Program-made: the position numbers and the translations under genes
Shown here: positions 43,791-56,500 of the stretch, piece by piece
Layout: the number at the start of each line of letters is the position of its first letter
Numbering within the stretch: position 1 is the first letter of the stretch
Assembly (NCBI GenBank): GCA_007844125.1
Contig: CM017571.1
Location: forward strand, 626,077 to 690,076
DNA from: Sinonovacula constricta
Lineage: Eukaryota; Mollusca; Bivalvia; Cardiida; Solecurtidae
Direction of reading: 5' to 3'
DNA: 64,000 bases
The notes under the pieces: model-generated
Told to the model about the DNA's origin: nothing
The model's database searches: none
What the model saw: the letters and a program-made list of their open reading frames with translations, nothing else

Positions 43791-44581
43791 AATACATAAC
43801 AAAAATAACAGGAATGTATAGGCTATGTTTTCTCAGTTTGAGTCAACGACTTTGAGTCTTTGAGTAAGTCCCAAGTTTGTCACAAGAATTTGTTGTTTCT
43901 TGGGCAAAGGAAAATTGTCTATCTCTGTGTTTGTCAATCTTAAGTTAAGCTAAGCTAGTATAATGCATTGCCAACTGAGTCATCGTCAATACAAATGCTA
44001 GTAATAGTCATTGAAAAGTGTCAACAACTTTTATAATTAGCTCAGAAAGTTTGGACAAATTGTAGTGCAATAACAAACATTAAAGTATACATCATATCAA
44101 AAACTTACCGTCCATCATTTCATATCATTCATACATTATCGATGTGACTAAAAGGTGTTTACTTTATTATTATTATTATTTACACAACCCCGTTCTAAGA
44201 GAGATAACTCTAATAAACTTAACTTCGAACTCAACTAAAACGACCCGCTTACAAATTCGGCCCTTTGAAAAGGACAATTATTGCTTTTATTTGAATTGTG
44301 GTCCGTTTATTCTGTTATTAGTATCTTATAATAATGGTAATTAGAAATGGACCAGCCTGCTAGACTGATATTCTAAATGTGTTTTTGAAAATTACAAAAC
44401 AAATCCGTAAGGGTTAGTAAACCCGCATGTCAAACTTGTCTTAACTGACATGCGCACTGATGTCAATCGATATGTTGTCTTGAAAATAAACAAAACATGA
44501 ATTTACTAAGTTTGAACAACATTTTTCATAAAAACAGCATAAGATAATGAATTAAAAAAAATTATTTTAAACTCTACAACA

Positions 44582-47500
44582 ATGGCTTCGGGGTCCTCAA
44601 ATAATCAACCGTCCCTTCTGCATCCACTCGGTGATGTTAATATGGTCGAGGTGAGATATAGTTGTACTCAATTCGGGTAAATGTCATTTCGGACTTCCAA
44701 AATAACAAAATGGTTTACACTTATTTGAGTTGTTTATTTAACGACATTCACGTATTTTCTTTCTGTTTTAGTGTGTTTGCATGACAGCTAAAGAGTAATT
44801 TATTAAAAGTGAAGCCAGAGACTAGATATTGTCTTTTAAATGTTGTGATAGCTATCTTCTTCTAAAATTAAACACAATAAATTTTAAGATTAGCATAGGT
44901 AACATGTGCCAGACACATTGGCTGACCATTAATATCAGTATGTTTAAAAAGCATATATTCACTTGACATGGCTGTTAAATCTTTTAAATTGTTTTATGGT
45001 CAGCTAACATTTTGTTGTTGTTGCAAACAGGCGTTTTTGCTAGGCAGGCCCTAATATTTAATTTGTGTCTTTTAAGCCAATGTAAAGATTCTTGAAAAAC
45101 ATTATATCCAACTTTAATACATATTCTAAAGCATATTTTATAGGGAATGCCTCATTCAAGTTGTTACATTCAACCTCATAATGAAGCACATATTAATTAT
45201 AAGCTCAAGAGTTATTTTACAATTGTTATGAGCTAAAATAACATTATAACAAATCCCCAAAACAAGATTTATTAATTAAAATTATGTACTATTAATTATT
45301 TATAATAATAAATATCACATATGCATGGACACAGGAAAAAAAAATCTCTATAGGGGCTGGCATTCCTAAAAGTTATCATCAGATCAACATTTATCATCGT
45401 ATTGGATATTACAATCATGCTGAATATGAGTGTTGCACATTGATTAAAAATCTGTTCTTACACATATTTTGCCCAGATCTACTGGTCATTTGCAGTCTGC
45501 TTGTAATTACACCAGTCATGGACCAACAGGCTTGAGGGAATGTCAATCCCTCATTATATATTGTCTTAAAAAGTAAATCTTTGGGGAAAAAAGTAAAAAT
45601 GTCATATGTAGCACTGCATCTCAAAAAACTTTTGGTTGCAGTTGAAAACAACTCGTTTTATAAGTCATATACACTGTACACAGTAGGAAAGAAGATATGC
45701 ATAATAAAGATTGAGTAATGAGATTTCATATCTACAGTGACTTCTTATCACCAACATTTGTATGTTTCAGAGTCTAACTGAGATGTTCCGATGTTTCATT
45801 TGTATGGAAAAGCTGCGTGATGCTCGACTCTGTCCTCATTGTTCCAAGTTGTGCTGCTATACTTGCATCAGGGTATACACACTATCTCAAGATATATTCA
45901 TTTTCTCTAAAGTATTAAACCATGTTATAATGATTGCAAATTAATAATTAAACTTCAGTTATTTATTCTATCATATATTTTTTTTTCTTTATTATGCTTT
46001 TTTGGCATAACTATGAAGATAACTAATGATTTTTTATATAAAACAATATAACACAAAGCATTTAGAGACGTGTTAGAGACATGCAGCTCTGTATTTATTC
46101 CTATATTCCACAGAGATGGCTAACTGAAACAAGAATGCAGTGCCCACATTGTAGGTAAGTTATGTCTTAACCAAACCTTTAAGCCGTGCCTGTTGCCAAG
46201 TTGTAGAGTCTAGACATGGAACCTTTTATTGCTTGTCTCTTACTTTGTGTGTTTGAAGTCATTGTTGGGTCAGCGGACTTAATGCAGTATGTCAAATTTT
46301 CTACGTGGACATTAATCTGAGGTCTTCCTCCACCAAAAAAGCTGAACATCACTACAATGACAATAACTGTAGCTGTGATGTATCTGAAAAATCAATAAAC
46401 ATATCTGTTGTCACTTTGAACTGGATCATGTACATCTCATCTTTCTCACGGGCCCTTGTAGTGCAGGTCACATAATTCCATAGTCTTACAACATGGTCGC
46501 TCGGATGCTGATGCTATTTCATGAGGGTAGTTCTATGATTGGGAGCCCCTCAGCCCCTCACTGCATGGGTTCAAGCCCCGGTGGGGGTGAGAACTGTCAT
46601 GTTGGGTGGTTTTCCATCTAATCTGCTATGCACTGGTGGCTTTTCCTAAACATAATTTAGGGGTTTTCCTCCACCATTATTAGCTGGACGTCACCCATAT
46701 GATCAAAGTTGTGTTGGAGAGTGTGCTGTAAAGAAAACGAGCAGAAAATAAACATGTAGCGTCATTGCTTGTTCTGTGTAATTGAGGAAGTTCAATGACT
46801 GTTCGATCTATTGTTAGGATAATGTGACTGGGTATCATATTAGGTTTTCATGCTTTCCTATCATAGTGAAGGCAACACTTTATTTAAATCAAGTGAATTT
46901 CTTAAAAAATTGTAGGTTGGGTGATCATCCTTAAATAACACAACATAAATTTCCAGGGCCCCACTTCATGTGAGTGAGCTAGTCAACTGTCGATGGGCAG
47001 AGGAAGTCACCCAACAGCTGGACTTACTACAGAGCACCACGCCCAGCCGATCAGAATCCAACAGCGACCAGTATGTTGTCCGCATAAAGGAGTATCTTTG
47101 TTACTATTTTTATTTAACCCGTAACATGTGATAGTTATTAAATAAGTGTTACCAAATCTTTGTTATTTGCATTCAAAGGTTCTGAGTTAATTAAAAAATT
47201 GTTAAAGACATTTGTGCACTCATGTTTTAATAACCAATAATCAAAATGGCTAAAGTTACACAAATTTGCAACAGAAAGGTGGACACATAATACTTTTTCT
47301 TCATAAAAATTGTATTTATTGTCATATGTATGCATTAACCCGCAGGTACTCTTCATCTTTTTTACTTTCTAAACTCATGCTGGCTTTTCTATTATTTATA
47401 CTTTGTATTTAAGACATTTTTAAACAACTAATGTTAAATTAGGCATGTCATAAAATATGGGGCATTTGGTGTGACCAGAGTAGCATACTTATATGCTTCA

Positions 47501-50500
47501 TAAACAAGTACTTGACCTCTATATCTTCTTGTTATATTGGAGATGTAAAGCAAACAACAGGTTTTATGAAATGTTCAAATGTATGCTTTACCTATCATTC
47601 ACATATTGGTATTGGATTTATTTGTTTTGGTTTTGCAAGTTAGTGCGAAAGGTTTACAGACAAGTAAATATGTATTATCAGTCATTGTCTGTTAAACAAT
47701 TATTGATATACCGAACCTGGTAGCGCAATAAGTGGAGCGTTGGCTCTAGTTACAGAAGACCCGCATTCAATCCCAGGCCGTGACATACCAATGTCTTTAA
47801 AAATGGTAGTGGTATAGCTCTCTTGCTAACGCAAATATGACGGAAGTTTCACGACTGGTTGGCCTGGTGTCAGGATAATGTGACTGGATGTGGTATCCTG
47901 CCAGATGTTCACGGTATACTATACACAGTGAAGGCAGCACTATATCTGCTTCAAGTGGACACTGTCTCCAGATAACTGAAATACTGTTGGGGGATGATAA
48001 ACCCAACAACCAAACAAACAAACAATTATTGATGCTCATTCTAAAATGTCACTTTTAAACAGGAAATAAAGCCAAAAAATAAATAAAATATAAATACTAA
48101 AATCCAAACTAAGGTTTTGAGTTGCAACGGATTTTGATTTGATTTTTATTTTGTTAAAATGTGTGCTGATCGGAAAATCTATGATGGCTCTACATTTAAA
48201 TGATTAAACAGACTAACTCTTTACTCGGCAAAAAATAATAGTGTTAAGAAATTGGTGCATAGCCTTAATTAAAGAAGAAATGTTAAATTCTTATAATAAC
48301 TTAATTGGTATAAATAGTTTGAAACATTGTAAACAATGTAAGCAATCAATAATTTTATTTCACAGGTGCTCAGAGCATAAAGAGAAGATATCTGTGTTCT
48401 GTGTAACTTGCAAACAATGTATTTGTCACCAGTGTGCTCTTTTTGGTGGAAAGGTAAGACATATTAAGCTTGCTATCTGATAATTCATCTTTTATAACTG
48501 GCCTTGGAAGTCTAGGTAAGGCTTCACCACCAGGTGCACGAAGTTGCAGGTTCAATTCCTAGACTGCCATCAGTATCATAATAAGCTGAGTATAAGCCAG
48601 GTTTTAATCCAAGTAGTAGCATATCGTAAAGGGACTGGCCAAGTGGTTCTAGTTGCGGCATTGGAACTTCTTAGCCCCTCACCATGTGGGTCTGAGTCCC
48701 AGTTGGGGATAGAACTTTCAGATGGGAAGGTCCTCCAGCGGGCCTGCAGTGCACCGTTGGTTCCACCTAGACATGTTTGGGAGTTTCCTCCACCAATTAT
48801 TAGCTGGATGTAGCCAATATGACCATAATTGTGTCCTTACGATGTAACAAAAAACAACAAGAAAACATGCCAAAGCAATATTAAAAGGTAGTGGTATAGC
48901 TTCTACGCTGACAATCAAGCAATGATAAAGATAGTTTCAACTAGTTTTCTTAGTGCAATAGTACGTCAGGTGTTCACAGCCTGATATAACAGTGAAGGCA
49001 CTGTTAGATGCCTGCTTGATTGGAACATCAAATCTATAAATCTAAAAAGAAAATCCATGTCATTCTATGCCAAAGTCCTTGCATAAGTAGCAGTATAGCT
49101 ATTGCTTAGCTTTCACTCATTTTTTGAACCTTCTTTATGGACTTGTGTGAGAAAGTTTTATATCTATGAAACTCTTTCACAAATGAAATGCTTAATCATA
49201 TCGAACAATTACAAAGAACAACTTTCGAATCAGTGAAGAGATTGGATGAGTTGGCATTTCAAATAGCACAAGTTTTTTGATAAAAGATCTGCTGAAAATA
49301 CATACATATTGGGATGCTTGTCCCCCGGTAGGTAGAGTTTCGAGACTTGTAACGTCTCTTGACTCAAAGCCAGGTCAGGGTGACAGCTTTATTCAGAGAG
49401 ATATTTCAGATATGCTAGTAGGTCTACCTAGAATGGGGTCCTCCTCCACCAATTTAAAGCTCTGCATCGCTATAACAACCATAATTATGTAACATAGTTA
49501 TAAAACAAAATCTTAATTGAGCACATACTCTGTATTTCAGCAACACAATGGTCACACATTCAAACCAATTGATGGGGAGTATGAGGACCACCTGCACAAG
49601 ATTATGGAAGATCTGAGTGCACTGAGACGAAGACACACAGAGTTAATTGGCATTATACAGGATGTGGTAAGTAATTTAGCAAAAGCCGACCTGGTACCTG
49701 GTAGCGCAATCGGTAGAGCATCTGCTCCAGTTACGGGAGGCCCCAGTTTCCATTTAAGGACACAACATATCAAAGTCGTAAAAAAAATGGTTGTGTAGCA
49801 TCTGAATGAGATCAGAAGATCTGAGAACATCATAACTTTATAAGATTTTTTTAAATGAAAGTTTTTTTCGTGACTTGACCTGCCACAATAGCTCAGGTGG
49901 TAGAGCATCGGCTTGCGGATCAGGAGGTCGCGGGTCAATACCCTGGCCGGGTCAAACCAAAGACTTTAAAGTTGGTAGTAGTGGTTTCCCACCTAACGCT
50001 CGGAGCTAGGGGACAGCATAAGGCCTGATTCATCGGTGTCAGTATAATGGACCCACCAGGTTCAGTCCCTGTGCACCTCATAAGTGCCCCTGTGCTATTA
50101 TAATAGAAATGTTGCTGCACAGTATCGGCAAAAATGCCGGCAAATCCCTCTTTGTGACTTGCGTAAATGAAATCCCAAATGATGTGACAAATTTGTGTAT
50201 CTGGCCAGTGGCGATGAAATCTCAGACAAAAAAAAAAGAAGAAATTCAGTCCATTTTGGTGAAGCTGTTCATTAATTAACTTGCAGATTAATATTCATTG
50301 AAAGTCTTCATTACAATAGTTTCCCATAATTTGGGAAATAGTTAAAATTGTTTCCCTTAATATAGCTATTCATTAAAATATTTGTATTGAGACTTATGTT
50401 ATGAGAATGGGCAATATATCAGTTCATTTGCTTGCAGGGTTATATGTAAAGCAAAAAAATAAAAATTATCAACTTTTTTCTTAGAATGAAATTCATGCAA

Positions 50501-53500
50501 TCTATCAACAGATTTACCACAAAAATATAACAGTTATGTCATCATTGTTTATTATTTTTAGGAGAAGAACATAGATGGTGTGAAGACGGCTAAAGATGAA
50601 CGTGTCCGAGAGATTCGAAATGCCGTAGAGTTAATGATAGCTAGGCTGGATTCTCAACTTAAGAACAAACTGCTGACACTAATGAGTGAGTATTTTAACG
50701 AAATCCAGCAATATTTGTATGGTTCGTATTTGTATACATTGTCACCAAAACATGCCATTAGTTTCAAAATGATCTTTCATCAGAGCTGGTATTGCAGTTG
50801 GTAAAGCATTTGCTCCAGGTATGGGAGGCCACAGGTTTGATCCCAGACCGTAACAAACCAAAGTCATAAATGATGGTAGTGGCATAACTCCTTTGCAACC
50901 ACTAAAGAGTCAGTTGTTGTACAGCTAAGCGAAAAGAACTATTGATCTGTGAATTGGTGTTACATAACACAGGTCACGCTGACTTGGTGTGATACAGAAA
51001 TGCAATTGACACATGTTTGACCTGAGGATACGGCTTCCTTACACTTAAGTTTTTGGCTAACATGTTGCAGGCTATATTCCGCTGCAGGGTAGTTATTACC
51101 AAAATTTTAATAATCATGAAGAAAACAAAGGCTAGGCAGGGTATACTGCAAGGGGTGTTATAATATCCAAAACACAGTAACACTGGAAAAATTCTGCAGT
51201 CAGTCATTTGAATGACTTTGGGCTTCAGGAGCTCTTGGGCCATATCAATAATGAATTTGTTTTTCAGACTTATACTAAGAAATTTTCTTAAATCTTGAAA
51301 TACATCATAAGATTAAGATATACAAAATTTTCTTAAGTTTCAGTCGTTAAGCCATTTAATCTAAGAAATTTCAAAGTGGTTTTCAAAATTAAAAGGAAAA
51401 TCTTTTAAGAAAAGACATACTTAGTAATTTTCAAAGTTGAAAGAAATTTCTTAATTTAAGTTAGGAAAAAAAAACAACATAAAATTATTTGTAGCTATGC
51501 CCCCTGGACCTTTGCTCTGAAGGTAAATGTTCTTTTAAGAACACTAACCAGGCAGCTTTCATATTCTTTTCCATTTAAATGGTCATATAGTTTCCATGTG
51601 ATGTCATATGCACTGATAAGACAGTTTATGGCAGTCATCTTTCTGGGCAGAAGCTAATGCAGGCCAAAATCTGGAAATATGTGCTGTATTAATGTCACTA
51701 CTGTGTTTTTTTAATTTTTCAGTCTATTTTACTGAATTTTTTATCAAATTTAACAGCTTTTATGAAGTATTTTAAATATCGAAACTATATTTTTATAGTT
51801 TAAAAAGTAAAAAAAAGCAACAAAATAGAAACATTGTTCATTTTGTTTAAGGATTCGCCAATAATTTCATATAATTCTGTGTATTAATTCTTTGTGCATT
51901 TATCAATTTTAAAAATATTGTATTTTGAAAATATGAATTTCAAGACCTTTCAAATACTGTATATCAGGAATATAAAAGTTAGGCTTCTGCAAAATTCATC
52001 TGATAATCACTTAAAGTTGCCATCAAAGATGGCTGCCAAGATTTGAGGGATCTTCACTGATGTGTAAACTATCTATTACATTGTCTTTACGTGTCTGTTC
52101 TTGTCAGACGAGAGAGGTCAGCTGACACAGGAGTCAGACATCCTGGATAATCTGATCCAGAAGATGGAGAACAACATTGCCAACACATCCAAGTCGAACC
52201 TCATCAATAGCAGTTGCGAATTCAGGGAACTATTTCATCAGGTCGGTTTTCTTTTCACTCAATTTCTATCAAATTTCTTTATCGCCACATCAGGTGTAGT
52301 GTGTGTGTGTGTGGGAGAGGGAGGGAGAATGCGGAGTTGAGTACCCTTGACTGTACATCATTTCAGAGATGTAGTTACTGTATTCACTGCCAATTAACAA
52401 TGAAGTGGAGGTGTTTTTTACTCTTTTGTTTGCAATATTTATACCAGGTAACATATCTAGAAGTTTAACATTAAAAACAAAAATAGCTTTAGTTTGACTT
52501 TTAGTCTGTTTGTTTTTTCTTGTAACCGTTTTGTATAGCTTTTATTTATGCTTTGAGTACAACCAAACTTCAAAGCACAAACAATTTAACAAATTACTTT
52601 TTATATTGATATTTATTTGCGTATGACTTCCAACCAGCAAAATTTCTTAAAATTATCTTATAAATTCATCGCATATTTGTTTTGTACCTGAAGGTGTTTC
52701 TTTTTCTTCCTGAAATTTGCCGTAAAATAAACCATGAAAGAAAATAAGTTCAACCATAATAAAAATGTTGGTAACTTTTAAATTTTAAAAATAGACCAAT
52801 TCTAGCTAACCTGCAGTGCACCGGTGGTTCTACCCAGACATAAGTCTAGGATCTGCCTCTACCAATCATTAACTGGACTAGAGGCTACAGTTTACAATCT
52901 TCACTAAACTTGGTTATAATTTTTGCCAGCATGAAATCTTGGATGAGTTCCAAACTCGGTCAATTCCTAGTAAAATGTTTAATACAACTTAGAGGCCTGC
53001 TTTATGGCTCAATCTTCACTATACTTGATCAGAAGGTTTGTTGGCATAAAATCTTGGATCACTTGGGTCAAAAAGTAGGTCACTAGTTCAAATCTTAGAA
53101 AACTTTGTGAACACCCTAGAAGCCAAAATTATGGCCAGATCTGTCCCAATCTGGATCAGAATGTTTGTCTGCATATAATCATGGATGAGTTGGAAATTTG
53201 GTCGTGTGGAATCAGAATGATATGTCACGAGGTCAGAGGTTAGAAAACCCTTGTGAACCTGCTAGAGGCTACATTTACGGCCCAATCTTCACCAAAATTG
53301 GTCAGGATCTTATTCTGCATAGACATATTGATGAGTTTATGTGTGCAAAGATTTGCGAAGCAAATAACTTGAGAGCACTAGATGCCTATGACAAATTTGT
53401 TAACTTTAAGTTTTGTTATTAGATTCAAAAGCATAGCACGGGTCCTCAGGTAAGCGGTTCAGTTCCATTATGGCCCTAGTGTTGTAAGAGTAGTTGTAGT

Positions 53501-56500
53501 AGCACCTTCTATATTTCATCTAATTTAATTTGTTTTTCTACCTAGATGCATCGTCGACCAATGACATCATTTGTATCTGCTCCTGTGCCAGCAGATTTTA
53601 CAAGTGAGATTGTACCTCCATATGACACCAACACATTCGTCCTCAACAACTTTACCACCCTACAACAGAGAGCAGCTCCTGTATATAGCTCACCCATGCA
53701 GAAATCAGGTCTAAGTTGGAGGTTGAAGGTTTACCCTGTAAGTATTAAAAAAATAGATGCAAATTGAAAATATGTTTTAATTGATTGCTTAATTAGCCAC
53801 CACATTTTTGGCCAAATCTTCACTAAAATGGCAGGAATTTTTGCCTGCAATAAATCTTGTGAGATTTATTAACTGGGTCACGAGGGGGCAAAAATTTTGT
53901 CACTAGGTCAGATTTTAGAAAAGTGTTGTGAACATGCCTAGAGGTAACATTTATGGCCCAATCTTCACTAATCCTGGCCAGAATGTTTGCCTGCATGAAA
54001 TCTTAGATGTGTTTTGAACTGGGTCATGTAGATTTAATAGATCACTAGGTCAAATTATAGAAAATCAGCCCAGTGGCCACACTATTGGTCCAATCTTGAC
54101 CAAAGATTTCTTAAGTAAATAACTTGTAATTACCTGATGCCAGATATGAGCCTACTAAAAGCCCATGTCCTCAGGTAAGTGATAAGGTGCCATCATGGCC
54201 CTCTTGTTTTGTTGTTGTGTTGTCAAGAAGTAGAGAAAAGACATTTTTATGTTGCCGAGGCTTTTATCTACTGTACATATGTTGATTGTTTATTTTATTA
54301 CTAGATATTATATATGTATATAAGTTCATTGTATCTGCTTTAACTCCCAATGCAGGTGCTTACTGTTAGTTGTTTCATTTTGATGGGATATTGTTATTTA
54401 CACTGTTTGTTTGATAGAAAAACCTTCAGGAAGTGCGAGGTTGGCGTGCTCTACAAACCAGGTTTAAGCACCCCAGTCGGTCCTTTTGCCGACTGACCGT
54501 TCCATGGCGGTTACTGATGGGTTTTCTTTTTGTATGTTATGTCTCGTCTCTGTTTTTGTCACATTTACATGTACCTTGTTTGCCTTTGTCTACAGGTAGA
54601 TAATTTTTAAATATCTGTGGAAATTTTTGATAGGACCTTTTTTTATTTATCTATTGTATCTTTATCTGACAGGATGGGAATGGTGTTGTGCGAGGGAACT
54701 ATCTCAGTGTGTTCCTGGAGCTGTCAGCAGGTCTTCCTGAGACTTCCAAGTAAGTAAGAGCAACTCTGATGGCATAGTGCTGTGGTGAAATCTAGACTTT
54801 ACTTGTAACTGATAATCTTTAAAAGTGAGATTTTCAAGTTGACCTGGTAATTTCAACTAAAGAAAACAACAATTGTGTAACTGTTTTGGCATCCTGTTCC
54901 ATTTTTTAAAGCATTTGTTGTCAAGTGAAAAAGAACAAAATAATATTATCACACAAAAAACTTTAAACTTTAGTTTCTATCTTTAATATATAATGGTGGT
55001 TATTGCCACTAAATTCACAAGTTACCACAAAAATAAACTGATTCCAGCCATATTGTGAATTTAAATGCTAAAATTTTGGATTTAACTGCTCACTGGCGCC
55101 CATTTACACTGCTGTATAGTGTAATGTGAAAATTGAAATGAAAAAATAAAATAAAAAAGGAATAGACATATAAAAAAATTTGGTTGAAAATGGACATTTT
55201 TTTTTTAATTACAAAAGGGTCCCATAAAGATAGGGAATGGGTCCGTAGTCAGTTGTAAACATTGTTTATTACCGGTCCCGCTTCAAAATAGGAAAAACAG
55301 CTCTGAAATGTATTGAATGTAATGGTAACTCCATTTAGATGATTTCACAGTTTCTGTTTATGCCAAGGTTAAGTGCTCACAGACACAGACAAAAAGCATG
55401 TTTTCTACTGTGTACAATATGATAGCTATTAAAGGCAGTATCTAACAGTTTGCCTATATCAGATACATGTAACGGTGTTTTACATCTGATTTGGGGAATT
55501 TGGACATGATATCTGCATAAACTCATACTTAAGTTTAAGTAAAGATACATGTACGGGAGGCCCCGGTTTCACTTCCAGACCACAACATACCAAAGTCATT
55601 AAAAATGGTAGTGGTTTAGCTCCCTTGCGAATGCTCATGTAAATATAAGGGTAGTTCCACGACTGGTTGGCTTGGTGTCAAGATAATGTGACTGGGCGTG
55701 GTATCATGCCAGGTGTTCATGGCATGCTATACACAGTAAAGGCAGCACTATGTAACAAACAAACAAACATTCCTTTGACTGCTCACCTAAAATGTCAAGG
55801 GTTTGAGTAAAGAAATGAACGTGAAACAGTCTTTCAGCTGACCTTAGATGCGACCTTGGTTCTCCTCAGACATTTGTCTGGAGTCTTCCTTTGCCAAAAA
55901 TAGCTGGACATCTCCATAATGATCTTAATTAAGTCGCTGCAATGTTGTTGTTTTTTTAAATCATTTTAAAACAGTAAGTCTAAAATCTCTAACAACAACA
56001 ATTATACCATATTTCAGGTGGTTTCGAGCCCCAGTTGGGGTAACATCTTTCTTGTGTGTAGGTGGAGGCTTTGAGCTATTTTTGCGGTGTTTTGGTGGTT
56101 CTACCAGGACATAAGTCTCAGGTCTTCCTCTACCAATAATAAGATGGAGGTTACCAATATGACCATGATCAGAGGGGGTTATAATTATGATGTGAGATGT
56201 ACAAAAAGCAAACAAAACATATTTCAGGTACGAGTACAGGGTGGAGATGGTCCACCAGGCATCACATGACTCAAGCAAGAACATTGTGCGTGAGTTTGCG
56301 TCAGACTTTGAGGTAGGGGAGTGCTGGGGTTACAACAGGTTCTTCAGACTAGACCTCTTGGGCCCAGAGGGGTACCTGAATAGGGACAATGACTCCTTGA
56401 CACTGAGGTTCCAGGTGCGAGCACCAACATATTATCAGAAATGCCGGGACCAGCAGTGGTAAGCCAGATTTAGTTTTTGATAATATTTCCATATTTTAAT

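Larger units (their letters stand above)
41807..44581. promoter_or_regulatory. Divergent intergenic region between GUCD1 and TRIM37
   Basis: The two genes point away from each other across about 2.8 kb. No TATA box stands out near either start. The interval also holds the 58-bp tandem array and a tandem tRNA-like repeat, so promoter elements are likely close to each first exon. This is inference from layout only. Confidence 0.4.

Noticed and set aside
43572..43821. Frames on both strands over the tRNA-like pair
   Set aside because: Repeat sequence; the Pro/Gly pattern comes from the B-box region.
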